From positions 30,252 through 94,251 of the forward strand of contig JAKCWW010000185.1 of NCBI GenBank assembly GCA_026260175.1: a stretch of 64,000 bases of DNA, given 5' to 3'. Below the pieces are notes generated by a model. It was given only the letters and a program-made list of their open reading frames with translations. It was not told the origin of the DNA and did no database searches. The stretch comes from Reticulitermes lucifugus. Its lineage: Eukaryota > Arthropoda > Insecta > Blattodea > Rhinotermitidae. The translations under genes were made by a program, and so were the position numbers. Below, piece after piece: positions 1-12,048 of this stretch. Every line of letters starts with the position of its first letter. The stretch's first letter is position 1.

Positions 1-84
1 TCGTTATGTAGTCTTCTCCACTCCCCTGTTACCTCGTCCCTCTTAGGCCCAAATATCCTCCTTGCATGGATTTGTATCCTTTAT
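1..84 (-). mobile_element. LINE reverse-transcriptase C-terminal fragment
   Basis: The minus strand reads ARRIFGPKRDEVTGEWRRLHN, the conserved stretch after the reverse transcriptase of the LINE family whose 3' ends recur in this window (2.3, 4.8, 22.6, 29.0, 45.3 kb). It runs off the left edge, so its full extent is unknown. It would lie in an intron of the gene whose last exon follows at 162. Confidence 0.7.
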
Positions 85-161
85 TTAGTAATATGAGGGA
101 AGTCAATAACTAAGGTTTCCTAGACTGTAGATTATGTTTAAAGCATCTCATTTTTCGTTAG

Positions 162-305
162 GAAGTGCCATTTGTGGTAGGGGTAACATGCAACATATCA
201 TCTGAGTCGCTGAAGCAGCAGTTGGGATATAGCCGATTCCGCAGTAATAAGGAAGGGGAAATTTCTCTTCGTGAATGGTTGCGCATTCAAGAGCCTGTTG
301 CCTAA
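162..305 (+). CDS. Terminal exon of an unrecognised gene
   Basis: A pyrimidine-rich stretch and AG acceptor at 160-161 open a 47-codon frame ending in TAA at 303-305. It begins EVPFVVGVTCNISSESLKQQ and ends SLREWLRIQEPVA. An in-frame stop overlaps the acceptor, so the frame starts exactly at the splice site, as a real exon should. The composition is protein-like, with no low-complexity sequence. The AATAAA at 626-631 could be its polyadenylation signal. I do not recognise the protein; the remaining exons would lie left of the window. It could be a chance frame, but the length and splice context argue against that. Confidence 0.5.
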   Translation, partial: EVPFVVGVTCNISSESLKQQLGYSRFRSNKEGEISLREWLRIQEPVA

Positions 306-2280
306 TCACAGCGGATTTGTTAAACTATTACCAATATAGAAAAAATTCATCACTGTGCTCGGGTGCTTTCTTGAAAAGTAATGATACTCAAATGTAATAA
401 CTCAATTACATTTAACATTGTAATAATTTCCCCTTTAATTTATATGAGTTAGGTAACTTTATTGAACGTCTTTTCTACCAGCGCAAACTGCACATTCTAC
501 GTGGAGGGTGTTCACTGATTTCACAAAGAGTAAAGTGAGAGAAAGACATTTTCAAAGTAGTGTGTGTTGAAACCTATTTATTATCTTTCATCATGACATC
601 TGTGTTAGTAATACAATAGAATTTTAATAAATCCCACGTATAATTTATTGTATTGTCGTCTGAGTCATAGAATTGTTTACTTGTAAGTTATTTCTCAGTC
701 ATCTTGTCCCACGATTGAGATAATGTAGATGAGTGGGATATTCAGCGGTCTTCTTGAATTAGAATGCCGAAGAGAATATAGAATGGGTTAAAGGGTCTGA
801 TTCGGCATACTAAGTTTGTTAACTGCTCGGGTGCGTAGGCCTCCCTTGGGGTTTGTCAGTGTTAATGAATTCACGGGTTCAACCTAGTGCATCCGCCACG
901 TTCGAGCAGCAGGCCTGTATGTCATACCAACTTTAGAGGAAATTATGTATTTGTGTTATACTCACAAATTCTGTGTCAAAATGCTATATTTTCCATCTGT
1001 ATCTAATGTCATATATAGTTGTAGTCCGTACTGTCTATTCAAATCTATATTAAATTTGGTGGCTGCGTTTTACGAACTTTCAAAAAACACCTTCCAGCAA
1101 TTTAAAGATTAAGATTAACCTGATACAGCTCGTATCGCACAGTAAAAACACTCCATCTCGGTCATTAAAAGCAGTCAGTTATTTCTGTATAGTGAAATAA
1201 TTGCTGTTTGTTCTGAACGCCTTAAAAACATAAATTTACTCTGTGGGAGGAACATGGGTTTTCTGAATGTTAAAACTGACGGTACGTAAAGTAACCAAAG
1301 AGTTAAACAGGTAAGAATTTTCACGATAATTTGAAGGAATGTTTATCCGACCTGATTAGCCTGTCCGAACCAGTTTTATAAATGCGATCTCAAATTTATT
1401 TTTCGCTGTCACATCGAGAGCTTATGCGAAATTTTACAAATGATAGCGGAAAATATCTTGTCTCTTTTCCCTGGTTTCCTAGTACTTGTGGGTTAGAGTG
1501 TGACCCTCTGTAAAACAGAATAGAAGGGAAAGTGCGAGTATATGAGACTTTTGGAGCCACTTGTTTGGAAGATCGTGTGTTCATGCCTCTTTGGTTCCGG
1601 GTATGAAAACTGGCAATGCTGTGTAAAATAAGCCAATGTTAAACTAGTAGTAATACAGGGTATTACATTTTATGAGTGTTAGCCTTTGTCACCTTTCATA
1701 TAGTAACGATAACATGGGATCCTAAACAACACGGGATAATACTATGAACTAACATCCTTATGGTTGCTGGCATTGTTAACCTTCGACCAGTATAACACAA
1801 ATATTCCAGCAGAAAGCTTTACACGAAGCCACTCCCAAGAAACGCATACCTTTCTAGCAGACTTGCGTCACAATAACAAGCCGAAAATGTCATAGTCACT
1901 TGTAAGCGAGTTTTGTGCGAAGTTAAAATATGTAACGACTTAGTTAAGCGAGCCTTTGTTACAACGCATAGCCGTGGACGCAGGTTGCGGGCAGAGGGGA
2001 GGATAGCTGCGAGTATGTTGAATAAACGGTGGTGACTGCCGACAAGGAATGGTTTTCCATCGTGGGCGTTGAATGTGAAGCTTAGTACCACCCATCGTTA
2101 TGAAGTAGCATGTCACTTAATGACAGAATAATGAACAGCTTACTAATATATACTCTTCACCATACGAATTATAATTATTTTTATTAAATAAACAAATTGG
2201 ACGGTGCATGTAGCATGCATTTGTCTTTCACAAATGCATATGAAATGTTAGACGCGAAACACGAAACAAGGGAGCAGCTG
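306..2280. other. Non-coding stretch, no recognised element
   Basis: This is probably 3' untranslated and flanking sequence of the gene ending at 305, with a candidate AATAAA at 626-631. I see no coding frame, RNA gene or repeat family that recurs elsewhere in the window. Confidence 0.35.
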
Positions 2281-2289
2281 AAAGACCTA

Positions 2290-2520
2290 GCCGTAAAGAG
2301 GTGGGTACTACTGAAATGGGTCTTAAGGAACTAGGATAAGAGGGTGTGGACTGGATTCATCTGGCTTAAGATAGGGTCCACTGGCGGGCTATTGCGGAAA
2401 CGGCAGCGACCATTTGGGTGCCTTAACAGGCGAGAAATTTCTTGGCCGGCTGAGCGACTGTGAGGTTGTCAAAAAAGGGCTCTGCTTCACGGAATTAGGT
2501 ACTAGCATGTTGGAACTTGT
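2290..2520 (+). mobile_element. LINE 3' end, decayed
   Basis: Translation gives MGLKELG, then VDWIHLA, DRVHWRAIAETAA and an end like the family's MNLRVP tail, with internal stops. This is the protein tail and 3' UTR of the same LINE family as at 1-84 and 29.0 kb. The copy is 5'-truncated, as is normal for LINEs. Confidence 0.7.
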
Positions 2521-2849
2521 GTCTGTCCTTGGCTTAATATCGACAGTGCGTTCGTTGCGCAGCATGTTATGAGCTCGTTCACTGATAAGCCTAATTAAAA
2601 TAGATGCTTGAGTTACACACTATCTTCATGCAGGTGGGAGCCACGGATTCGAATTCCGCTTGGCGCACGTCGACTGTTTCAGGTTTACCAACAAGTACGT
2701 AAGGAGAAACAAAACAGGAAGTGATCTTGGGATATTTTAGGGGACTGCCTGCTGTCCATGTGTGTGGAGGCAAGCATTTCAGGATGGAAGATCCTCAGAT
2801 AACAATTCGAACCAGTTATCTCTCAAATAAGGTAACAGTAAAGTTGTCT

Positions 2850-3075
2850 CTGTCCACGCCATGAAGGCATTTAGGGGGAGTAGAGGTATAGCTCCACTCA
2901 TTCTTAACCTCGGAACCAGTTGGAGGTGAATGGTCAACTTCACTGCCCGACCGCTCTACCCGCCGGAAGGAAACACAATACTCTTTGAATAGAAGTTATG
3001 GTGGGTCCCAGAACCGGTCTGTCCGACTCGGCTTAGAGAAAACCCTCGTCGCCCAAGCCCGTAGCCAGACCATGA
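2850..3075 (-). mobile_element. tRNA-derived SINE (family A)
   Basis: The minus-strand copy shares the body of the SINEs at 11.2, 12.05, 43.9 and 56.7 kb: a region ending in AGTGGAGCTATACCTC, a CTGGTTCCGAGGTTAAGAATG-like block, and a head leading to the tRNA-like region near 3060. The head is damaged. Chance open frames on both strands here are not genes. Confidence 0.65.
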
Positions 3076-4024
3076 ACACAGTGGGTACAGCGGCTTCCAG
3101 TGCGCGTGCATACACGTACGTAAGTTTATATACATGTATAATGCTCCATTACACATATATTGTGTATATTTATTATCTATGCATAAGCGTAAAATGCGTC
3201 TGTGTCGGGACCACAAAATCGGCACTTTAATTACATAATGCGCTCTATAACATTGTACAAACATGTTGCATATACATACATTTTTGAAAATGAGTTGCTT
3301 CCAACAACGGCCGTTCAACAGAGGCAACACGTGGATGTGGTAGGGTGTCGCACGTTTCTTAGCGGACTGATCATCATCTTCTTATTTGATATTTTGCAAA
3401 TTTCTACTGAGTGCATTCAGATTTGAAGTAGGTTCATTGTGGGACGTGACTCTGTAGCGCTTGGTTAATGTCATAGCTTTGGAGACTTCAAATCTCGCAT
3501 CCTGTCACCTCACTTGACGGTTATCAACTCGCAGGACTATAGCCATTTTATTATGGTAGGAATAAATAATCGTGTCTGAATTTGAACCCAGGACAGCGAG
3601 ACCAATAACAGCGTCTTGAGAATGAGATGGATCGGCACTGAAATAACACATCATTTATGGTTTGAGAAGTTTATATTCACTCCACCTTATCGCACGTGCT
3701 GGCTTCAGGCCAAGTTGAGGCAGTGAATATTTGGTCGCATTTGCAAATTAATTATATTCAGACGTCATTTTGGTCGCGTGTGTTTCTTTTGTTGCGAAAG
3801 TAACTGCTGATAACAAATCTCGTTACTATTCTCTTCATTGTTTTTGGGTTTCAGTGTTCTGGTTTCCTGACATGTGGGTTGTATGGCAATGACGTCTAGA
3901 TGAAATGTGTTCTTGTTGGCCTTTAGGCGTAGACGTATGAACTTTTCTTTCTACGTCTATTTGCTCTCAGACTGGCCCTTAAAACTACAGTTGACTCTGT
4001 GCTTAATCAAACACCACACCTTTA

Positions 4025-4185
4025 AGACATATGGGTAGTGGAGGTATAGCTCCATGTATATTTAATCTCGGCACTAGACGGAGAGCTTCGCGCTGAAGCT
4101 GCTTTACCCAGGGGAAAACAGTTCTCGTATCTATTGCTTAGGGGGCTGGGTGGAAGCAACAGGCCGTCTGAGAGTTTTGCAGATG
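4025..4185 (-). mobile_element. tRNA-derived SINE (family A), partial
   Basis: The GTGGAGGTATAGCTCCA block and the following GGCACTAGA segment match the 3' half of family A in reverse orientation. The 5' tRNA-like head is missing or too diverged to see. Confidence 0.5.
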
Positions 4186-4196
4186 ATAATTCAAGT

Positions 4197-4395
4197 GTCT
4201 AGGGGGTTCCGCGGTGTCGATTGGTAAATAGTCACTGACGTTTCGAAAGGTCGTACTGTATGTATCTTCGGGGTACAGCAGTCAAAAAAAAAGTGGGGAA
4301 TACTCTTCCCGGACAACTTTTCCCTGAAGATGGAGATATGATCCTTCGTAACGTCTTTAACTATTTATCAATCGACACGGCGTAATAGCCCGGAA
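4197..4395. repeat. Penelope-like terminal inverted repeat, decayed
   Basis: The left arm (CGGTGTCGATTGGTAAATAG, then GACGTTTCG) is mirrored by the right arm (CGTAACGTC, then CTATTTATCAATCGACACGG). CTGAAGATGG at the inner edge of the right arm and the GACGTTTCG/CGTAACGTC segment are the motif shared with the elements at 10.2, 18.6, 23.7, 43.4 and 55.1 kb. No open reading frame lies inside. The arms are diverged, so the copy is old. Confidence 0.6.
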
Positions 4396-4739
4396 TACTT
4401 GAATCTTCAGCAAGACCACATCAATCTCGTATAGTTTCGTGCCCTTGCCCCTTGCTCTTGCCTGAAATGGAAACACGATTCCTCTTTCTTCCAACCCGTT
4501 ACAAGTCGCGGCACATGTAACTTTATGCTATAAAAAGATTTGGACTTACGTGTTCCTTGGAATGAACAGCTACCATTACAAAATTCAGAATTTGCCCTCT
4601 GCTTTCGCAGTGAATACGCCTCTGTTTATTAGCCTTTAACGCGTGTTATCTCGTTTTATGCCAATAAAGTTAAACCAAGACAGATACCTTATCAAAATGT
4701 AATAAAAACTTGAGCATTTATGACCACATGTCACATTTC

Positions 4740-5185
4740 TTTACAACAATGGGTCTGCTAAATAAGTCACCGACTCCACGGAGCAAAGTGCTGTTTGAGA
4801 AGACAGTAGTCACTCACTCACCTTATCAAAAGATTTCCCACGTTTCATGAAAAACATTATTTTCGTGACGGGGCACACAATAATTTGTCATCGTTTCCTT
4901 TCCTGAGCAAGATGAATGAAATCCATCTCCATTTCACTATTTATTTTACCTTTCTGTTAATGTTATCCTCGCCTCTAGGTCTTGGTCTTTCAAATGGTAT
5001 CTTCCCTGCATGTTTTCCGGCCACAATTTGCATGAATTTCTCATATATTACGTTTGTGCTATGTGTTCAGTCCATCTAATGTTTTTTATTGGAGCGCCCT
5101 TATAATATCTGGAGTAGAATTTAAATTGTGACGTATTTCTCTCCAGCCTCCTGTCACTTCCGCCCTCAGAGATGCAGGAATTTCC
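4740..5185 (-). mobile_element. LINE 3' end, decayed
   Basis: The minus strand reads AEVTGGWREIRHNLNSTPDI, then a degraded DGLNT/GRKTCRED stretch matching the family's WAGHVARM and GRPEGKRPLGRP region, and ends in the 3' UTR block near 4760. Several stops and small gaps are present. The frame on the + strand at 4885-5079 is a shadow. Confidence 0.65.
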
Positions 5186-5204
5186 TCTCAAACACCCCAG
5201 TATT

Positions 5205-5440
5205 CGTTCTTATTATTATTTTTTCCATTGCGCGACAGCCCCTAGTAGGCCAGGGCGTCCTTATTACCGGGGCTTCACGATCACACTCAGCCTACACTCG
5301 TTAGTACTCCTTGGACGAGTCATCAACCTGACGCAGAGACCTCTACCTGACAACTCACAACACCCAAAAAGACAGGCATCCATGCCCCCGGCGGGATTCG
5401 AACCCGCAATCCCAGCAAGGGAGCGGCCGCAGATCATTCT
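5205..5440 (-). mobile_element. tRNA-derived SINE (family B)
   Basis: In reverse orientation it carries a tRNA-like B box (GGGATTCGAACCC read on the + strand near 5393-5405) and the family body with GAGGTCTCTG and the GACTCGTCC segment, matching the + strand copy at 52.2 kb. A short T/A-rich tail is at the left edge. Confidence 0.75.
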
Positions 5441-6893
5441 TAATATAATGCTTTAATTAGCACGTCAGTGAATGATTATAAATAATAATACTGAATCGTG
5501 CGCATACTTTGGATGTTTTGGCGAAGTTCTAATTTGAAACACGTCCCTTTACTCATAGCGGCGGAATGACAGTTAATCTAAAATTTCTTTCAATTCTTAT
5601 CGTGTGGTAAGTGTGTTAGAAGGAAGGTGCAAAAACTTGAGATATATTAGCACCACCAAAGCGTGTCGGCAAGAACACAGTTCGAATTCTTATAACAGGA
5701 TTTTCGCAACTTTACTGAGCACCTCCACCAATCCCCCTTCCCCAGGCTGTGTTGTTATTTTAAAATAGACCATGACCACTTGCTGCAACACTTCCACAGA
5801 TTTATAATTTATAATTATCTTACCATCTATTTCATTCGAACTACTGGTATAAGTAGTCTTATTGCTATATCATCGAATGCGAGGAAAACAATCGTGAACC
5901 CACATGAATTGTTTACAAAATGATAGTAGCCAATTTTAAGCACGATCTTGATCGGGCAGAAGATAACACTGGAATGCAATAAAGCAGCTCTTTCCGGCTG
6001 CGGTTGTGACATTAAGAATATTATCACGCAAGTAACATTTTACGTATGAAAGAATAACAAGTCTGTCAATAGAGATCGAAAATAAAGCGAAATAGAAGAG
6101 TCAAATAAGAAATTTGGCAATGGATCCGCGTCTACAAAAACAGGGCGAACAGAAGAAAACCGCATAAAACAATAAGTCTGATGACTCAGACATTTGTTCA
6201 CAATTGCACATATTGTTATCAAGGGCTTATTGAGTCAGTTGCTTTGGTAGTCCTGTCATTTTAGTCAGCTAGTGTTCATCTACATATCATGTAACCACTG
6301 AAAAGCGACACGTGAGTTTCAGACATCTGGGACAAGCTCTAAATCATTAGCATATGCCAAGTATAAGAGTATGTATATGATATTATATAATCTTACACAA
6401 AAAGTGGAAAATTACTGGCAACTATTGCCGCTGGTTCGACGAGATAAGGTGATGTCCGGGTGGTTGGACAAAGAAATACTCTTCCATGATTTACTATTTA
6501 AACCTTTCTATCCAGCCGACAATGATCCAAATAGTTAATTTCTTTAAATGCACATTTAATAAGAGCCTACAACAGTTGTTCTACGTGAATACCAATCCCG
6601 ATTAGCGCCACACTCACGTATCTTCCATGAAAGCGTATAAACAAAAAATTCCCTCTTATACATTATGTCGATATAGGCCACGAATTGCGGTGACAAAGAG
6701 TGGTGCTATATCGGGACATGTATGTGGCAGAGGATCTTCTGTGGCTTTGCGAATAGTTATTCAGCTGTTCAACAAAATTTTTTGTATCATCTTCACAACT
6801 AGAGTCTGTCATTTCATCTTATCCTGAGGTAGGTAGGCCTAAGTCTAGTACACTGAAATCCATTTTATTCTTATCGTCCCATATATACATATA
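5441..6893. other. Intergenic stretch, nothing recognised
   Basis: It is AT-rich with only short chance frames (up to 66 codons). I see no RNA gene or recurring repeat. Confidence 0.4.
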
Positions 6894-6895
6894 TA

Positions 6896-8221
6896 CAGGA
6901 AAATGGGCAAAGTTGCCCCACTGGCCAATGATGCCCCACCATCACTTACTTCGAAAACTTAGCTCTAGGAAGCTGCACTATTACGCAGCTAGGTCTTCCA
7001 GTGGTGAGTCTGGGACTGTGCAAGTCACAGTTGCTGTGTTTGTCTGAACGCCCTGACACTGTTTTGTGAAGTAAGGAACGTGATTTGTAACCCTATGTGT
7101 TTCAGGGAGCTATTCTTTAATAATTTTCTGTTTGTTTATGCATATAGTAATTTTACTAACAGTTTGCGTGAAGGAAGAGTGGAATTTTCTGTAATGTTTT
7201 ATGCCGTGACAAATTTTTGCAAGCCACGCCATAGTCACGTGATCAGCCGGGGCATCTTTGCTCCACATTTGGGTAGTCGCCCCACTGAAAAATGGGTAAA
7301 GATGCCCCACTGATATTTTAACTCGCTTGGTTGACCTGTGTTCATACATCAAATTGTATACTGCATTTTCATTGCTATGTTAATAAAAGACTAAAAAATT
7401 GTCGCCTACCTAATATAATATATTTTATTTACCCCTGTTACGTGTTCAAGAACGTATTAAAATGGCACGCCTTCATTCCTGCATCCATCCAACCATCAAC
7501 ACCCATCCAGGTTTCTCAGGAAAAAGCCGCCAACCAAAACCCATGGAATTGTCCCCTCCACCAGAATTATCAAACTCAGGGCCATCAAGGGTAACGAGAA
7601 GTCTCCATGGAGAGGTTCTCACTAGTTCGCCAGTCATCCAGAAGAAGAAACTAAAAGCCAAACATAGGAAGAATAATTTAAAGAAAATGGTTCACAATCC
7701 AAACTCGAGCAATTCTGATAAAAGTGATGACAGTGACTGTTGTGAAGAATGTAAGGAAACAAAATAGAAATGCGACTGGATAAAATGCTCAGTCTGTGAA
7801 AAGTGGCTGCATGAAAACTGCACAATTTTCCCCAAAAACTGCATCGACTGTGGACGTAACAACCGTTCTAAGAATCTTAAGAACGTAACAAATCTACAAA
7901 GAAGTAAGAAGGAGCCTCATAGTGATACAGATCATAGACTATTTTATTTAATTATAATTTTTTTACTACAAATTTATTATTTTGTATTGCATTATATGTT
8001 GGGCATCTTTCACCACGCATATGCCAAAGACGCTCTTTTGCATACCGTTGTAATTTGTATTGCTGTCAGTAAACGAATTGAAATTTGTTATAAAGGAACT
8101 GACCGTTTTGTAGCGGAGACCCTACTGTACCTATTACACACCCAGATATAACTTATGTTGCTATACGTAATTGTACAGATCTGCCAGAATAAAAACTGGG
8201 GCATCATTGCCCATTTTACTC
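6896..8221 (+). mobile_element. pogo/Tigger-type DNA transposon, internally deleted
   Basis: The ends are inverted repeats: left CAGGAAAATGGGCAAAG, right (reversed) GAGTAAAATGGGCAATG, each bordered by TA (6894-6895 and 8222-8223), as expected for the Tc1/mariner superfamily. Sub-terminal copies of the GGGCAAAGTTGCCCC-type block recur at about 6903, 7248 and 7290. Inside, the + strand from about 7462 to 7870 encodes a Ser/Pro-rich basic linker (MARLHSC to KHRKNNLKKM), then a Cys-rich end: CCEECKETK, a TAG stop, CDWIKCSVCEKWLHENC and CIDCGR. This resembles the C-terminal PHD-like zinc finger of some arthropod pogo-like transposases. The DDE catalytic core is absent, so the copy cannot move itself. 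Confidence 0.7.
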
Positions 8222-8611
8222 TATATTTCAATCGCACAAGTTGTCACTTCCCATTATGTTTTCCAACCAATATTTCGTAACCATTCAGATATATCCACAT
8301 CTGCAATATCTCATGTCTATATCAATTTCCGTGATTTAACTCCTAAAGAAAGGTAATGAGTACAAGTTATGACGCTTCCCAAAATTTATTTTCCATTTCC
8401 AATCACTTGATCCAAATATGTTCTCCTTAGCACGTTGTCTCTTGCAAAGTTAATCCCTACTTTAAATAATTTTCAATATAATATTTACTTATTTAACGAC
8501 TTTTTAGCAGTTCAGATTATGCAACGCTCAAAGAAAAGAACTACCTTTCGCAGCTTATGTAATAGCGCCTATTACGAGCTTATTACGTATTACGTAGATT
8601 ATTCTTTCCCA

Positions 8612-8890
8612 CCTGTCCGCATAAATCAGCGCTGCTCCCACTGGACGGATTTCCGTGGAATTTGACAGTGGCGACTTTCATGAAAATCTGTTTAAGAAAA
8701 CCCAATTTTGATTAAAATCGCGGCAAAAGTATCGGGCTATTTACATGAAGATTTAAGTCCGTTGCATTCTTGTTGCCGGCCACAATAGCCATAATAGCGC
8801 TGCCTTCGACTGAAATGGTGTCAGGCTCTTAGGATAGCCAGGGATGTATAAACATTACGCGAACGCATCACAATGTTACGTTATACACGC
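8612..8890 (+). repeat. Dispersed repeat G, copy 1
   Basis: Shared blocks with 45.5-45.9 kb include TTTCATGAAAATCT, TTTACATGAAGA, a CAATTCGCCATAA-like segment and ACGCGAACGCATCACAATGTT. No coding potential or terminal repeats were seen. The class is unknown; a non-autonomous DNA element or a piece of a larger repeat would fit. Confidence 0.5.
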
Positions 8891-10151
8891 ACTTGTTAAA
8901 ATACAGGCCTAAGAACTTACAATACCTTTAAAATCACCTCGAAAATTCTCGCGAACGTGTTATTACTTCTGAGAGATTTAACGGATTTTTGATTATAGAC
9001 CCTCATGAAACAATGAACTGAGTCCCATACAGATTGCTTCTTTGGTAAGCCTGTGGCAACGCCGACGGAAATGGCTTCTATGTGTGTATGTGTGTCTTGC
9101 CGCCTGTTACACCATGCCAAAATGAAACCAAATCCCATAGCCTGCCTACGTTGTACAGTGCTTCTCAGGGTAACATTTGTGTTAGTTCAGCTGATGTCTT
9201 TCGTCCACATATGTACCTAATTCTTCATTACTGGCATTGATAAAATGATAACTTGCATGTACCTAGCAAACACTGCAACTACGGCTGCTATTTTGCTCAG
9301 TTGCTCTGCAATAATTGATGAAGGTATTGAACGGAAGGTCTGCAGACTCGCTTTCGAAATATCGGGATACTTTGAAACACCTAATAGCTTATAAATTTGT
9401 CATACTCGTTACCAGAAGAGCGAACAAATTGACCCAAGTATTTGGGTGATGTCCGATTTGAAACACCGAAAATTCGATTAATATTTTCGTGGTTTTCCTC
9501 GGTCTCTGCAGGAAAATCCTGGGAACGACAACTTTCTTCCACATCTTTTCATTTATTTATTCACTATAAACCAGTCATTGGAAATTACATGATCTGACTT
9601 AAAGTAAACATTGTTAAACAACCTGCAAATACGTAAGCAAAGAAACAAATATGTCGCTGCCATAATTTGGCAACAGAGTGGTAACAAAAGGAAATATGTC
9701 GTCAATGAAGCGCCATAAAATATTTCATTAAGTAACATCAATGCTATGGCGTAATTAAAACGGAGCGAGTAATTAAATAGCTTCTAAACCTAAAATATCG
9801 GTGCTGGTGCTGAATATGTGATATAAGAAAGAAGCGCTATGAATTTCTTGCTTCTGTTAGGAACAGGAAAAGGTTGAAAATCAAGCTTCTTGCTTCGCAT
9901 AACCATCTATATAATAGGTATCTGTTGCTCCTAAGGAAGCGGTCTCCGTTACTCTGAAATATGTCGACTCTTCACTGGGTAATCTGCACCTTGTATTTCA
10001 AATGAATATAACGTCTTCTTCTTCAAGAGTTCCAATGTTTCGAAGGAAGAGTTTACCCAACGACACTGCGTCATATCGCACAAGAAAGGAGTCCTCAAAC
10101 ACAATGCCATGAAAACCTCATGATTGGCATTTTATAAAGGAATGCCCAACC
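8891..10151. other. Intergenic stretch with a possible SINE trace
   Basis: Around 9430-9545 the segment GTGGTTTTCCTCGG...GGGAACGAC recalls the 3' part of the SINE-like sequences at 46.0 and 62.0 kb. At 9603-9621 there is GTAAACATTGTTAAACAA, two overlapping forkhead-type sites about 3.8 kb upstream of Thor. Nothing else was recognised. Confidence 0.3.
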
Positions 10152-10163
10152 TAGAATATCAAA

Positions 10164-10376
10164 GAGATCTGCGCTCTTATGGGTTATTATGCGGCGTCGT
10201 GTGGTAATTTTTACCGACGTTTCGGGACAACGTATCGGTCCCGGATCCTTGACCCGTGAAGATGGGACCAATACGCTTTCCCGAAACGTCGGTAAACGAT
10301 TACCACACGACGCCGTATAATATCCCAGAAGAGCGCAGATCTCATCAACATCGCGTCGGAAACCTGAAATCAAGGT
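10164..10376 (+). mobile_element. Penelope-like inverted-repeat element with ~12-bp target duplication
   Basis: 10164-10343 is an imperfect palindrome: GAGATCTGCGCTC pairs with GAGCGCAGATCTC, and GGCGTCGTGTGGTAAT with its complement. The inner part carries GAAGATGGGACC and CCCGAAACGTCGGT. A 33-nt unpaired tail (10344-10376, ATCAACATCGCGTCGG...) follows and is homologous to the tail of the copy at 42871. Flanks TAGAATATCAAA (10152-10163) and TAGAGTGTCAAA (10377-10388) agree at 10 of 12 positions and are probably the duplicated target. No coding sequence. Confidence 0.7.
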
Positions 10377-11159
10377 TAGAGTGTCAAAAATTGCAACATT
10401 TACTAAAACCTCGCCTGTTTTTTTACATCTTCGTTAAGTTGTCGAACCAGTAAAGAAAGCAAGATTAGATCTCTGGATTGATACTACCATTGCTTTCAGA
10501 CTTGTGGTTAAATACATGTACTTTACGCTCTCTGGGCCTTGTCATATAACATTAAGTTATTCTAGCTAGGAACATGATGCATATTGGTGCAGAAAGAAAC
10601 CCCTTGGATCCTGAGGAAACTTCGTGATAAATCGGGCGTAGGACTTGTTAATATTTAAATATGATATACAAAAAAAAATTCACGCATTACTTCTCTTTAC
10701 ATACGATATTTCGTCAATTGAACCCCGCAAAAAAAAAAAAAAAGAAAGGCGTTAGAAAATATTTTATGTTTTACGCATGTCTTTACGAAGCCTTTCTGAA
10801 AAAAGTGCCGGTGTAAGGAAGTTAAAGACTAAGTTGTTTCTGTGTTTAATTAAGCACCAAATCACGAATAGTGCGGGATACTGGACACTGTGGTAAGAAG
10901 ATACACACTTTGCCGGGCCGGAAGGTGAACCCCAGGTAACCAGATCGTAGTCTATACCTTAGGCAGACACAGACGCAAGTTACGTAATCGGAATTTAGCC
11001 TACGTGTCTTAAAGAATATAGAGTATGAGTGTGCATCTCAAAGGTAGATTACATGTCTAGCTTGCACAAATTTGGCGTATTTAGATTACGTAGTATTTTC
11101 AAGGGAACAAATCCCAATGTCAGAATTTCACTTTTCACTATTTTCAGTTTGTGTTGTGA

Positions 11160-11430
11160 TAGCGTAGTCTGTATAGCGACTCGTATAGGCCGGACAGTTC
11201 GGGGTTAGAACTCCGGTGGAGGCGAGATTTTCCGCACCCGTCCAGACTGGCCCTGGGGCCCAATCATCCTCCTATACAGTGGGTACCAGGGCTGGTTGCT
11301 GGGGGTACAGCGGCTGGGGAGTGGCGTTGACCACACACCCCCATCTAGCGCTGAGGTTAAAGAAAAGCTAGAGCTGTACCTCTACTCTCGCTCTGTGCCT
11401 TCATTGCATCCTATGGGGTAAACTTTACCT
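11160..11430 (+). mobile_element. tRNA-derived SINE (family A)
   Basis: The head GATAGCGTAGTCTGTATAGC resembles a tRNA A box, and GGGGTTAGAACTCCGG stands where the B box lies in other copies. The body (CCAGACTGGCCCTGGGG, then CCCCATCTAGCGCTGAGG, then AGCTGTACCTCTACTC) and 3' end agree with the copies at 12.05 and 56.7 kb. Confidence 0.75.
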
Positions 11431-12029
11431 TATTATTCTCTTTTTTTCATTTTATGTGGAAAATGAATACTTAGAATTTTCAGTTATATCTGTCATCTAG
11501 ATTACTTTTATTTTGTGATAAAAAAACAGGGCAAATACAGCTTAGGTTTTGTCGCAGAATATATTCCGTTTATTTCCCCTGTGAATGCTCGTAGAGCAAT
11601 TTCATTAGATCCCATGTTAGATGAAGCGTATGTCATCACGCATGAACAAAGTTTGATTTGCTTACGATCAAATATTGTTCCAGTAACTATTGCAGTTGTC
11701 GCCAATTATTCGGCACATGACAATGCTAACCAGATCAAAAGCACAACTGGACGCTATCTGACCATGTTTTCACCTTCAGACCAATCTAACTTCTCGCCGC
11801 CCACTACAGACCATTCCTTTGTTACCTTGCAACGACTCATTCATAGCTGCGTAAAGAGAACTTCACTCAGCGTGTAAAATTTGTTTCCGTAAGAAGACCG
11901 AATTTTTCAAGAAAGTGCAGTAGGAGCAGGTATGCGTTTACCAACCAATAAATATTACGATTCATATTAAAGTAAACTGTATGTGACATAATTTTTTTTA
12001 TATTCACATTTTATATCCATCGAAGTTTT
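11431..12029. other. Intergenic stretch with an orphan 120-codon frame
   Basis: A + strand frame at 11515-11877 starts MIKKQGKYSLGF. It has no recognised motif, flanking splice logic or start context. I treat it as a chance frame, though it is long for this base composition. Confidence 0.3.
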
Positions 12030-12048
12030 CCTCTTTGCAACCCACAAT

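Noticed and set aside
2956-3330. 124-codon minus-strand frame and 81-codon + strand frame
   Set aside because: Both overlap a family A SINE and are shadows.
11515-11877. 120-codon + strand frame
   Set aside because: No motif, no splice context and no homologue recognised. Kept only as a note.
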